A stretch of 64,000 nt of DNA from Thamnaconus septentrionalis (lineage: Eukaryota; Chordata; Actinopteri; Tetraodontiformes; Monacanthidae): NCBI GenBank assembly GCA_009823395.1, contig CM020507.1:6222501-6286500 (forward strand), read 5' to 3'. Position 1 is the first letter of the stretch. The number at the start of each line of letters is the position of its first letter. Positions 49,097 through 61,475 of the stretch are shown in pieces. The notes under the pieces are model-generated. The model was given only the letters and a program-made list of their open reading frames with translations, was not told the origin of the DNA and did no database searches. The position numbers and the translations under genes were made by a program.

Positions 49097-49979
49097 GTAA
49101 GTTCATCTTTTTTGTTTTAGCACCATCCCCTCTTTTCCTCTTTCCCACTCGTTTCCTGTTTTTGCTTGTTGTTTTGTTATTTTTAATTTTATGATTTAGA
49201 AGAATGAGGAGTCTTATCTTTTTGAATCTTCCTCTTTGACTTTCGTCTCTTGGTGCCCGTTCCTTGACAGTGAATACATTTTGCCAAATTAGATATATCA
49301 AATCAAAGTTACCCAGTATTTCAAAACTTTGTTCTTCCTTTTAATAAATATGTTTTCTAAACACTTATGCCAAAATATGTCAGAGATGAATTAGTTTACT
49401 TTAGTTTTGTTTGCTTCAATTTCTCCAGTGCATAATTGACTTGATCGTTGGCATTCAAGACAATAACACACGTTCACATGACACATAAAATGATGAAACA
49501 TGCATCCGCATATAAAACAAGAAATCACACGGCCCCTTCCAACAGCCTGGTGCCACTGTGGAGCAGTAAACTGGACTCTCCAGTGTGCACAGCTGAAGCA
49601 TCATCACCCTGATGTTACCATTTTCCACCATATAACCCAGTTTCCGTGGTGGAGCTGAACTCAGTGGACAACAGAGCGTCACCACCAACTCGGTGCCGCC
49701 ACCCAACACCTAGCCATCACGTCACGCTGAAGCAAAAACAACAAGAAAACAGCAAGTTAATAATGAAGAATGAATGTGCACTGGAGTTCTAATAAAGTCT
49801 TTGCTCCCTCTTGCCCTGATGTAAGGCTGCTCCAGGCCTCAGAGTTTGTCTGGAAAGTTAGAGCACCGGAGTGAAGACATTCCTTTAATTAGCCAGATCC
49901 CTGCCGTCGTCCTGCAGCCAGTCAATCGATCGATCGATGCAGATTCGCAGTTTGTCTGCGAGTTGAGTTGCAGCTCTGG

Positions 49980-50280
49980 TCATTCTGTGGCTGAGCCAGC
50001 CAGCAAGCCAGCCAGTCATCCAACCAGTCATCCAACCAGTCAGCCAGCCAGCCAGTCAGTCAGTCAGTCATCAACCAGTCATCCATCCATCCATCCAGTC
50101 AGCCAGTCAGTCAGTCATCCAACCAGTCATCCATCCATCCATCCAGTCAGCCAGTCAGTCAGTCATCCAACCAGTCATCAATCCATCCGCTCATCCAGCT
50201 AGCCAGTCATCCAGCCAGTCAGTCATCCAACCAGTCATCCATCCATCCATCCAGTCAGCCAGTCATCCAGTCAGCTCTGG
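49980..50280. repeat. CCAGTCATCC minisatellite with 48-bp higher-order unit
   Basis: Built from CCAG, TCAG, TCATC and CATC tetramers. A 48-bp unit (AACCAGTCATCCATCCATCC, then ATCCAGTCAGCCAGTCAGTC and AGTCATCC) is repeated at least twice exactly, with two more diverged copies. It has no unique spacers, so it is not a CRISPR array. Confidence 0.93.
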
Positions 50281-52084
50281 GCCACAGCAGTCACTTTGCT
50301 TGGCTGGCTTTGTGTTCCCAGCGTGTCGACTGGTGCTGTGAGCAGCAGACGCTTGGATACAAGTCAAAAATGTCCCCACCCAGACAGTCTCCTGCTGCTC
50401 TCTGTGTCTGAGATGCTGCTTTTCTTTTTTATCTCTGGGGGCTTCCTACCACTGGATCCTCCTAATGAGCGAGCGGCGGCGCCACCTGTGGGTGCTGAGA
50501 GGTGAACTGGGGTCGCGCGCCTCTACCTGTGTTGTCTCTTATTAGGAGGCCTTTTTTCCGCCCCCAGATCAGTGACACCCTCCCCCCCAGCCTTATCTTC
50601 AGAGAGCTGTGCAGCAGGGGTTACTGATGTCTCCCACCGACTCTCTGCTTTTAGCTGCTGCTCCTCGCGTTTCATCAGCCCACGTCTTTGGGACTCAGAC
50701 AGAAACAGACGCGACTCCGCAGCCAGCCGTCGACTCTCGTCTGACAGGTTGTCACTCTGCTTTTTAATATTCCCAACCAAACCCCCCAAAAACCAAGAAA
50801 AAAAGACGGCGCTGGGAGTCTTGCTCAGCTGATCTCCGGCTTTGACGACAGATATAAATGTCATCTCGCATTTGTTTCGACATACAACCCAAATCTTCCT
50901 CTCTCACTCTCTCTCTCACTCTCCCTCTCTCTGTCTCTCTCTCTCCCACTGCAGCCGCACTCTGTGAGTTACGTGGCGGGAGTCGCCTTCGGCTTGCAAA
51001 ATATATATTTTCCATTTTTCACTTGCCAGCCTCTACCTGACCTGACCTGAGCTCCTGTTGGGGCCGCAGCGTTTAGTCTGGACTCTTGCCTTTATTATGT
51101 AGGGGGTCTGAGATGTTCAATGTTGGATGTCAGCTTTTATAACTAGCAGGTAAAAAAGATTTCCCCTGGAGCCGACAGAAGACGCTGCCAGAAGTCAATT
51201 TTAAGTTTTTTTGCATTGGGTCTCTAATTTCTGGAGGTGTTTCTCACGTGTGAGAGAGGAGGTGACGTCAGAGTGTGTGTCGGTGTCACACCAGCTTAGT
51301 GTGAGACAGGTGGGTGGCGCTGCAGAGTGTCAAGCTGTGTGCAGGGAGACGACTTGTGCCTGGATTTTGGTGATTCATGTTTGTGGTGATGTGTCACGAT
51401 GGATTAAGAACGAGCTGCTGTGTAAGGAAGACTTCTGGCGGGACTTTTCCTCCTGGAACTTTGTTTTCTATGTTGTTCATCAGTGTTTCTCAACCACTGT
51501 GCTGCAGCCACACTAGTGAGATAATGGTGATCAGGTGTGCGGTGAAAAATAATCCAATTTCACTTAATTGGTCGAAAAAATAGTAATGATGACATTCCAA
51601 TGTGGAGTTCATGTGCTTCAAAAGGAATGTGAGTCTGTTTCCTCCCAGGAAATCAGCTTTGTGAGCTTCAAACGGATTTCACACAAAGTGAGTAGAAATA
51701 GATGAAGAGACTATATTGTCATTATTTGGCTAAAAAGTGTCGTTTTATAATATTTTTTGCTGGTCGTGTGCCATGTGACTTTTTCAATGTAACAAATGTC
51801 GTCCAATCACGGGACGGCGATCACAGCCCCACCGAGGTTGAGGTTGAAGTTTCCGAATCAGCTTCACACTCGTCATCTCCACTGCGGCTGGATGAGCTCA
51901 AAGGTCCTGCAGCGTCAGCCACATTTAGCACTTAGCATTTAGCATTTAGCCGCTCTGTTCTTATACCAGGCCATGCCTCTGTCAGCCAATGAGAGGCAGC
52001 CATTCATCCAAAGCTTCTGCTCCTCTGACTGAAGCATGGTGGCAAAGCTAATGGCGGCTTTAGGGCAGCTGTGAAGTGGCTCTG

Positions 52085-52167
52085 TTGAAGAAGAAGAAGA
52101 AGAAGAAGAAGAAGAAGAACAACAAGAAGAACAAGAAGAACAAGAAGAAGAACAAGAACAAGAAGAA
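52085..52167. repeat. (GAA)n passing into GAACAA repeats
   Basis: Pure AGA units for about 35 bases, then mixed AAC/AAG units. Confidence 0.93.
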
Positions 52168-52211
52168 CGTGCCACGTGCTAAGTAGCGCTCTGCCCCCTC
52201 ACTCATGCTCA

Positions 52212-52212
<1 letters not shown>

Positions 52213-52286
<74 letters not shown>

Positions 52287-52302
52287 TCTCTCTCTCTCTC
52301 TC
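52213..52302. repeat. (CT)n microsatellite
   Basis: About 88 bases of CT with one CC interruption. Confidence 0.97.
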
Positions 52303-53021
52303 CTGGCGGCACCTTTGAAGCTAAAGTGTTGGTGGGGGTAGAGGGGATCTGAGAGTGATGGGAGTAAACAGAGAGGCAGTCAAGAGAGAGCTTGCTGCTC
52401 TAACACACACACACACACACACACACACAGAGCAGGCCATCGCCCAGTTAAATCATCAGTGTCGCTTTAAAGGCCTTTAAAGGAAAACATGAGGAGGAGG
52501 ATTAAAAAAAAAAAAAAAGCAGTGTGCCGTCACTATTTTCCATGACTTCCTTCTCTTTTCATTTCTCCAACTTCCTGGACCTCTAGTTTTAAAGTCAGAA
52601 AGCCGACAGAGATTTTCTCAGTAGATGGAGGACGATGACGATCATAATTAAGATCAGGGACTTAAGAGGATTATCCACTTCTGTTCCTCCTTGGCCAGGA
52701 CGGGACCTTGATAAGGGGACCAACTCTCACTCCAGGGGGCGCCACGGGACTACTGCTGTAATCTTTTTTGCTTTTTCTTTACCGTGTTCTGAAGGGGAAA
52801 AAATTAAAGGTGTCCGCCGAGGTTGAAAAAAAAAAAAATTGCACTAATTTGCAATGACAAACACTAAACAAGTTTTTATGTTATTTTCACAACATCCATG
52901 TATGCGTGTGTGAGTGGGTGACGTGACGGTTTGATATTATCATACGTGAGAAAAAAGCCTTTTATGAGAGACTTGGCCTCATTTTCATTTGACATTGACA
53001 AATAAATAGTCTCATGCTTAA

Positions 53022-53354
53022 CAGGGGTGGGCCAACTGTTTAACTGGTGGGGCCACAGTGGGATATAAAATGTGCTAGAGGGCCCGGAGCAGCAGCAGAT
53101 GGACAGAGTGTTTTAGTGAGCCACCTCATAGGAGGAAAACATCTATCATGGGATATGAAGAAAACATGGTGCTTTATTGTCAATTGAAAATGAACCAAAG
53201 CAAAGTTGCAACCAAATCAGTGCTTTTGAAGCCCCACGGTGTTTAGCTCTTTATTGAAATGACTCTGGAAACACATTTCTTCAAGTTCACTGAGTTGGAT
53301 TTAAAAGTTTAACGGGCCAAATAAGGCCCCCGGGCCGTAGTTTGCCCATGCCTG
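53022..53354 (+). mobile_element. hAT-like MITE family A, full-length copy
   Basis: 333 bp with left end CAGGGGTGGGCCAACT and right end AGTTTGCCCATGCCTG. The ends are inverted (CAGGCATGGGCAAACT against CAGGGGTGGGCCAACT) with few mismatches. The inside has no frame longer than short stretches. Such ends are typical of Charlie-type hAT elements. Only the five bases GCTTA are shared near both flanks, so no clean 8-bp target duplication remains. Confidence 0.82.
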
Positions 53355-54072
53355 GCTTATACTAAATGAAGAATTGTATTGTTTTGCATTCTATTGAATT
53401 AATCAGCGATATAACAAAGTATTTGTCCTGAATTCGGTCGGATGCTCCGTGTGTCCGGACGCAAACGGATATCGTCCTCCAAGTGGTGGAGATACGAGCT
53501 GCTCACCAAGCCGCTGGGTCTTAAACACTGTCAAATTGAATGTGATTGTCGCGCTGGAACGTATACATGCACTTCCAGCCAAGGGCCTGACAATGACCAC
53601 ACTGCCTCCATATCACTGGATCATCACAGTGTGAATGTTAATGAAGGGCAGCAGTCCAAACAGCTCTCAGCCTGCCAACACGCCCAGCACACACCAGCAA
53701 GTGGCTCACAGCGCCCTCCAGTGGCCTGCCAGCGCAACAACATCACGGGCCATTACTGACCTGTCTACGTGTGTGTGTGTGTGTGTGTGCGTGTGTGTGT
53801 GTGACCGTCGCTGTTTGCGGCTCCAAGCTGTTATTTGTTGTTATTTATTATCCTCTCGACTTGAAGGGCGGATTAACAGGAGCATCGCCGCACTTTCCCC
53901 ACCCCCCACCCCGATAGCTGTGGGGGGGAGGCCGCTCGGTGCTTAATGTCACGTGCGCTTATTTGTTTGTCTGCTTTGAAGTTGGAGCGTGTTTTCTCCC
54001 ATCTTTCTTTTGATTTATTTTCTAAGACTGTTTTCCTGATATTTATTCCATCCTCTTTATTTCATCCCTGAG

Positions 54073-54285
<213 letters not shown>

Positions 54286-54699
54286 CGTTACCTTGTTACC
54301 TTGTTTAGCCTTTCTAACCTGCATTTCTCTTCCTCCCTCTACCTTTCGTCATATGCACTTTTCACTCAGGTCTCCTTCACTCCCCCCTCCTCCACCGTCC
54401 TCATCCCCCTCTCCTTAATTCCTCTACACTCTTCACCTCTCCCTCTCCTCCTTTACCTCCCTGCCCCCCCCAACCAATCCTCACCCCGGCTAATACCTCT
54501 TTTACGATCCTCCTCATCAAATCTGTTAAAAAGAGAAGAGAAGAAGAAGAAAAGAAAGAGCCACGTGTGTCTGGGCTGTGACGCGTGGATGATAAATTGA
54601 GCCACCTTGCTGTTCTTGCTGAGACATAAAGTCTCGGCCAGATTGAAGAAAGATGTCGAGGCTCCTGTAAAACAATGAACTGCCTCGTTAAGTTTTAAG

Positions 54700-54799
<100 letters not shown>

Positions 54800-54874
54800 T
54801 TATGAAAGCTCTCTCTGCGTCTGTCTAGACCTACAGTGTTATCATATGTTGCCGTTGCTGCAGATTCTGACTGA

Positions 54875-55183
<309 letters not shown>

Positions 55184-56020
55184 TGAGGCCTTCACGCACA
55201 CAAAACATGGAAATGTCACGAAGATTTCTGAATTTTCCCGAGATGCGAAAAGCAAAATGCTCAAGAAAAACAACTTCAACTGCAGTGTGACATTCACAGT
55301 CTGCGTGAAGGGACGTGTGGTGATGAAAGAAATGCTGATGATGTGAAATTATTTTCACCAATAAGACGTCCAGAGTGTCCGAAGGCCTTTAAGGGAGCAT
55401 CCAACAGACACCACAGGCTGCTGATGTTTTCTTTTATGCACCAATCATTTGGATGACATGAAATGACTTCATGTGTAACCACAACGAACAGGTGTTCATC
55501 AGATATTCACACTAAACTGCTTCACTTCAACCAACCTCAGGTTTAACTCAGTCTGATCGGTGTTCAGACCTGAATCACCACTTTCAAACCTTCAAACCTT
55601 CAAACCTTGAAATCCGGAATCCACGATTCATGAACTAATCTTCCAAATCCCTTCAAGCGTCACGTCATGCTGACACAGCGTGCAACACATTAAACACCAG
55701 GGTCAAATCGGCTCCGCAGGAAATGCTCGGACAAACAGGAAGTGCTCCGTCGGCTCGGAGCTTCTGACGCTTCCATCACTTTTTTCACTCCACACACCTC
55801 GCCCCCAAGTCCGTCTCTGCCACTCGCTCCCTCTCTCTCTCCTCCGCTAATCATCGGAACATCCAGGTGAGTCACGTCTCTGACTCAGCCGACGTCCTCT
55901 TCCCAGTCATCCATCCCTCCATCCCTCCATCCGTCCCTCCCTCTCCGCCTCCCTGTGTGCGTTCTTCCTCAGTCTGCCGCCGATGTTCCGTCTTGGAAAA
56001 TAGATAAGACAACTACAAGT

Positions 56021-56063
<43 letters not shown>

Positions 56064-56365
56064 CACTGCACAATCCTGCATAATATTCGGTGGCTTCCTG
56101 GAAATCCCAGGACTGGATGGGGAATGTGGATGAATCTGGTTTCAGTCCGCTGAGATCCTCAACTGGTGACTTTGCTTTTTGAATTGTTGCATTGTAAAAC
56201 CAGTGATTGTCTTCAACAATCTCCCAGTCTATTATTCTCACTGGCGGAGGGGCGGCTCCATTTTCAACAGTTGCTGCTCCAGATCCAGTATCGTGTTGCC
56301 TGCTTGACATTTACATCACGTTCTAACAGTATGAATCAGGACCAACGGGTAAACAGCAGGCCACA

Positions 56366-56368
<3 letters not shown>

Positions 56369-56412
<44 letters not shown>
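56369..56412. repeat. (GT)n microsatellite
   Basis: About 22 GT units. (CA)n arrays lie on both sides at 56027-56062 and 56515-56543. Confidence 0.95.
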
Positions 56413-56413
<1 letters not shown>

Positions 56414-56849
56414 AGAGTGTTGGTCGGGTGACATTTTATCAGTAAAGAATTAGAATGCTTGTCATTGTGCCGAGGGACCATTCCCGATAACTATTAATAA
56501 GGAATTACACACGTGCACACACACACACACACACACACACACTGCTCTCTCTCTCTTTCTCTCTGTTTCCATTAGCTGTTAATTAAATTTCAGCGGGGAT
56601 GATTTGGCTGTAATAGCCACTGGCTTTAAGGGTAAACAGCCTGCTGACACAGAGAGCAGGCCAGTGATAGGTGACACATCTCTGTGTGAGTGTATGTGCG
56701 CGTGCGCGTGTGTGTGGTAATGAGGGGTTTGAAAATTAGAATAGATGGGCTGGTGGAGCCAATGACAGGATTTCCAGTCTGCTGCCAAGAAAAACCCACT
56801 GGAAACAGTGGAATTGTGCTCCATAGGTTTGTGTGGTTTGGAATCAGGT

Positions 56850-56873
56850 TGGGAATCGAACCCACAACCTTCT
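56850..56873 (-). repeat. Inverted copy of the 9850 SINE-like B-box block
   Basis: TGGGAATCGAACCCACAACC followed by TTCT is the exact reverse complement of the block at 9895-9918. The surrounding sequence is not recognisably shared. Confidence 0.6.
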
Positions 56874-56999
56874 CCTCTCCTCTTTGCCATGTGCAGTATT
56901 ATTTTTTTCTTCATGGATTTGATCATTTGTCCACAGACAGGTAGTGTGGGTGCGATGCTGCTCGTTCAGGGTTGGTAATAGTTGGTAGTTCTGATGTCA

Positions 57000-57002
<3 letters not shown>

Positions 57003-57068
<66 letters not shown>
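57003..57068. repeat. (GT)n microsatellite
   Basis: About 32 GT units. Confidence 0.97.
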
Positions 57069-57069
<1 letters not shown>

Positions 57070-57315
57070 CGTCTCGCCTCTGTTTGGTCTCTCTGCTTGC
57101 TCTATGTGCAGGCATCCCAGCAGCAGCAGCAGCAGCAGCTGCACTGTGAACCTCAGACTAATTTCCTTTGGGAGGAGAAAGTCAATCACGTCGTCTCGTC
57201 TCCAAATGTCAGTTTGGAAAAATCAAATCTTCTCGGTCACTGACCACCGTTCACTTTTCATCCTGGGCGGCGTGTCGCTGCTCTGTGTGCAGCCGTCGCA
57301 CCTCAGCAAGTGCAT

Positions 57316-57400
57316 AGAATTGAATAGAGTAGAAAGCCTTTATCAACCCCACAGTGGGGAAATTTCCATCTTTACAGCAGAGGTATAGTGCAAAAAAGAA
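57316..57400 (+). repeat. Dispersed TTTATTGATC-type repeat tail, copy 5
   Basis: AATTGAATAGAGTAGAAAGC, then CTTTATCAACCCCACAGT, then GGGGAAATTTCCATC, TTTACAGCAG and TAGTGCAAAAAAG. Closest to the copy at 15424. Confidence 0.6.
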
Positions 57401-59228
57401 GAAAATGTATATTAATTATAAAGAAATAAGGCAATAGAAAAGAAAAAGAAAACATTTGTAGTGTACAAAGGAAAAAAAACTAGATCTTATGAAGAATAAT
57501 TTTAGTCGTATTTTTGACATCTAAAAATGTCATATTTTACATTTTGTTTGTTAGTTGTTAGTTTTTGTGGAGGAGTTCCTTCAAGGCTGGAGTGGCAGCC
57601 AGTTGTGATGACAGAACTGGCAAGGGAACGGTCGAGTCGCCCCCTGCAGGATAATTACTGCGCTAACTTTGTCTGGCCGTGCCAAAAGTCTTCACAGGAA
57701 GAAAATAAGAGTTGCAGTTGGAACGCGGCGCCTCCTGCTCTTATGAAAGTGAGTGAAGCTGGCAGAGAAAGTGTTGCCACAAAGGCAGCACTAATGGTTA
57801 AGATGCAACCCCCCCCCCCCCCCCTCCATCCCCCTACACACACACACACACACTTTGATTGCAAAACATTAGAGAGTGAATGTTAAGGAAAGAAAAATGG
57901 AAGAAAAACAAGTGGTGTGCGCTGTGTTTTCTTATTTAATTTACAAATCCACTGTATGTTGATTTAGCTGCGCCTGGATACAAGAATGCGACTGTATAGA
58001 CCCTTCCGTGAATATTAAACTGCAGGATTAGTGTTCTGAATTTATTATTGATGCACATCATTCTAACCCTCTGTGATGAGTGCACTGTCATGTCATCTCG
58101 TGTGTGTGTGTGTGTGTGTGTACATGAGTACAGTACTGCCTACTTGTATAATTGCAGTTGCAATCTTCAAACAATGCCACAAGGCAAAATCACACTTTTA
58201 CAGACACTGTTTCAGGAGGCAAATGTGGCTTTTTTAATGCATTTCACTCTTTCACTGACACACATAAAAATGTATTCAAACCACCAAAAATTAAGAAGGT
58301 GTTTTTTTTTTAAATGTTCTCCAGATTAAATGAGTCCAGATTGGAAACCACAGGTCGTTGTGTATGGAATGTGTGAACAGGAAAAACTGTGTTGTGGTGC
58401 AAAAGTGGCTCCAGGCGACTTTCAACTGCATTTCAACACACTGCAGCAGACTTGTCAACAAATTGTACATTCCCAGATTGTCTTACCAGAAGCACATTAT
58501 GTCGACACAGCGGTCAGGTTATAAAATCAATTTTTATCCAAAATTTGATTTTGTCAGCCTGAACAGTGAAGCAAACAAACACATTTTCTCCTACATAGTT
58601 TGTCATTACCTGGTGGTCTAAAGTGTTTGAATATTGTAATTCTACAGATGTTTCTTTTTTTACATTAAGTCAAACACCCTCCTCCCGAGCAACATCTGCA
58701 ATATAAAATCCTGTGTATGGATTTTCAATTATCAAAGTGTGATATTTTGCCATAATGGGTTTTTTGGGTAATACGTGACATTTGGGTGACAAGAAGAAAG
58801 TGGAATGATCAGATGAAGATTTGCAAGAAGAAAGAACCGAGACAGAACAGGTCGAGTCGGAATCAGACTTTTAATGAGCTCAAGTCCAGCAGGTCACTTT
58901 TAACAATTCTAATTGCCAATTAACATTTCTGGAGGTAGACGGCGGCTGTGTGTTAGTCAGGTTGGGTCGCGACAGGGCGAGCGAGCTTCTAAAAACAGAC
59001 GACGGAGTGATTCAGTCATCAGTGATCAGTGATGAATGTTTAGTCACAGCAGGCCAACATTGCTGACGGTGTTTCTGGAAACTTCTCCAGCTTTGTTTAT
59101 GTTTGCCTGATGAAGCCAACGAGACAAGTTATTTTCATGCCTTAAAAAAATATATATTTCTATCTCCCTAACTGCAGACACAGACGCTGCTTCTCTTCTT
59201 CACTCTGCTGATGTCCTCATGGTTTCCT

Positions 59229-59231
<3 letters not shown>

Positions 59232-59269
<38 letters not shown>

Positions 59270-59272
59270 CAG
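59232..59272 (+). promoter_or_regulatory. Exon 9 acceptor tract made of a (CT)n microsatellite
   Basis: The polypyrimidine tract of this acceptor is (CT)n from about 59232 to 59267, followed by CCTCCAG. The 3' splice signal of a constitutive exon is thus a length-variable repeat. Confidence 0.85.
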
Positions 59273-59490
59273 CCGACCTCCTGGCGGCACCACCCGACCT
59301 GACCAACGCGGCCGCCATGTACCGCGGCCCTGTTTACGCCCTGCACGATGTCTCCGACAAGATCCCCATGACCAGCTCGCCGCTGCTGGACCCCCTGCCC
59401 AACCTGAAGATCAAGGTGTACAACTCCTCAGGCCTGGTGACCCCCCAGGACGACTTCGGGGGGGACCTCACCTCCAAGCTGTCGCCAAAG
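59273..59490 (+). CDS. unc5c: unc5c exon 9: cytoplasmic linker
   Basis: CC completes an Ala codon only if exon 8 ends in phase 1, that is, with its missing base restored. In the conserved frame it reads [60 protein letters not shown] and [12 protein letters not shown]. This intracellular juxtamembrane region is strongly conserved among UNC5C proteins; its tyrosines ([15 protein letters not shown]) are candidate phosphorylation sites in netrin signalling. The exon ends on a complete codon at GTATCT (phase 0). In the shifted frame inherited from exon 8 as written, a TGA occurs at 59300-59302. Confidence 0.96.
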
Positions 59491-60590
59491 GTATCTATCG
59501 CACACACACAACCACACATGGTGATTGGTCTCGCAGTCAGTCGCTAAACTGCAGCCATGCAACAATTTTAAGGACATTTTTGCTGAAAATTCGACCAAAT
59601 CTGGCAAAATGAATATTACAGCCTAATTCATGATTATTTTATTTTTTTCTAGCAATGTAGACCAACAATTAATTTTAACACATTCTTTTAGTGCCCCATT
59701 CCATATTTTCATTTTTAGTCTTTTTGCAACCACTTTTGGCGGTCCCTGCTGGACAAATGGTACAAGCAGGATTTTCAATGCAGGTTTTTATTTGGTGGAC
59801 AAAGCCAGAAAAACTCCCCAAACCACCAAGTCCTGACTGTTCTCACTGCCGACATCCTGACAAGGAAATGCAAAGCAGGTCCCATTTGACCAGCTCTGCT
59901 TGAGGTTGCTTCATAGATTTCCTGGAAATGCAGGCACACCAGGCAAACACACACACTTCTTGCTCAGCCCTGTGGCAGCGCTTGCAGGCACAAGCTGACC
60001 TTCCTTGTAGTTTGAGGTTACAAAGAAATCAGATTAAAAATCAAAGAGGAATCAAGCTATCTTGTACTTAAAGTCCAAAGACATGAAAAGATTCAGATGG
60101 AGGAAGAAAAAACTGCAGTCATAACTTTTGACAGTTGACCAGACATCTGTAAAGTCTTTGATGTTTAACATGAGTTTTGAGGGTTTTTTTGCTTGTGCAA
60201 CACTGATTTTCTGCATTAATACCCAACGATTCTCTTATATCCCGTGGAGCCTGAACACGTCGGGTTGCTGTGAGCTCGAGGTCCTGACTTCCTGTATGAA
60301 ATGTTCAATCCAGAGCTGCCAGTCAGCAGTCGGGGCTGCAGCAGGAAGTCAGAGATCCTGCAGAAAAACCCACCCAGAACATGGCCACGACCGGACAGAT
60401 GGGGGCAAGGGGGATAGATGGGGACAAAGAGAGCAACTGGCAACCAAATACAACACTGTATTTGAACAGCATTTGAACAGCATCACATCATTAACAAAAG
60501 CAATAATGAAACGAAATGAAAAAAGAGAAAAAAGAATGTGTAAAATCAACGCAGTCAGGCAGGTCACTGACGTGTCTGTGCTGATCTCAG
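59491..60590 (+). other. intron 9 (1.1 kb)
   Basis: GTATCT to ATCTCAG. Mostly unique AT-rich sequence; I recognise no repeat, RNA or extra exon in it. Confidence 0.85.
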
Positions 60591-60726
60591 GTGACCCAGT
60601 CGCTGCTGGACAACAGCGACACCATGAACCTGCGGAACCAGAGCCTGGCCCGGAGCCGTGACCCATCCTGCACCGCCCACGGGTCCTTCAACAACCAGGG
60701 AGGACACCTGATCGTGCCCAACTCTG
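60591..60726 (+). CDS. unc5c: unc5c exon 10: linker leading into ZU5
   Basis: Opens on a Val codon: [40 protein letters not shown], then IVPNS. The GTFG/GSFN and [10 protein letters not shown] texts mark the start of the ZU5 domain region in UNC5 receptors, and MTQSLL and NQSLAR are UNC5C-like. The exon ends with the first base of a Gly codon at GTGGGT (phase 0 in, phase 1 out, 136 nt). Compared with remembered human UNC5C it has one or two extra residues around DNSDT. Confidence 0.96.
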
Positions 60727-61144
60727 GTGGGTCAAACTCCTCCGTACATCCATATTATGCAGAATTGACTTTAACAAGGCTCTAAATCTGTCGGCTGTCA
60801 GTAAAATCCCCAGGAAGGAGAAAAGTCCACGATTGATATCTTCTGCCTCCTCCACTGTTCGCAGTACGCTGTGTGCTAAAACACACAGGTCTAGTAGATC
60901 AGACCACACTTAACATGACACCTCTGCCATGTTAAGTGGCACACCACCCCCGACGCCCCCCGACACACCCACACAACCCAACCACCAGCCCAACGAAGCA
61001 TCACCTTTAGCAGGCGGCTGTAAACAGAGGGCTAAGATTGCTAGTTTCTAGAGCTATATCATGTTGGCAGATATGGATTGTACTGCGTTACACTTGTATT
61101 GTTTGAGTGTAAATCCTGTCTTCTTCTTCTTCTCATCCCTGCAG
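60727..61144 (+). other. intron 10 (418 bp)
   Basis: Contains a C-rich stretch near 60944-60990 and one copy of a 20-base word shared with introns 3 and 4 (61017-61036). The acceptor is CCCTGCAG. Confidence 0.9.
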
Positions 61145-61232
61145 GTGTGAGTCTGCTGGTTCCCGCTGGTGCCGTTCCTCAGGGTCGGGTGTATGAGATG
61201 TATGTGACAGTGCACAGGAAGGACAGCCTGAG
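61145..61232 (+). CDS. unc5c: unc5c exon 11: first strands of ZU5
   Basis: GT completes Gly, then [20 protein letters not shown], then TVHRKDSL. This is the conserved opening of the ZU5 domain (VSLL-P-GA-PQG), which in UNC5 proteins packs against UPA and the death domain to keep the receptor closed. The exon ends two bases into an Arg codon at GTAACT (phase 1 in, phase 2 out, 88 nt). The short length is normal for this exon. Confidence 0.96.
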
Positions 61233-61329
61233 GTAACTACAACGTTGTTTTTTTTGTCTCCTCTCTCTCTCCCTCTCCTCTCTCGTCTCAAAGTGCTTTG
61301 TACAATCAGAGGAAAAAACAACTGAACTG

Positions 61330-61475
61330 ATCCTCCTAAAACTATCAGGACTGGGTTCTCCAGCTGCTGAGACCATCAGGACTAGCAGGACTAGGTTCTC
61401 CAGGACTGAAACTACCAGGACTGGGTTCTCCAGGACCTGATAGTATTAGGACTAGGTTCTTTAGGACAGAACTGC
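61330..61475. repeat. Degenerate minisatellite (GGACTGGGTTCTCCAG units)
   Basis: Four to five units of about 35 bases containing AGGACT(G/A)GGTTCTCCAGGAC, with growing divergence to the right. Confidence 0.8.

Noticed and set aside
49980..50280. CRISPR-like regular repeats
   Set aside because: Tetramer-based minisatellite without unique spacers, in an animal intron.
53442..53759. 105-codon frame in non-repetitive sequence
   Set aside because: No recognised homology, no splice context, and an antisense frame of similar length; treated as chance.
60128..60661. 177-codon frame spanning the exon 10 start
   Set aside because: It runs in a different frame from conserved exon 10 and has no recognisable protein signature.
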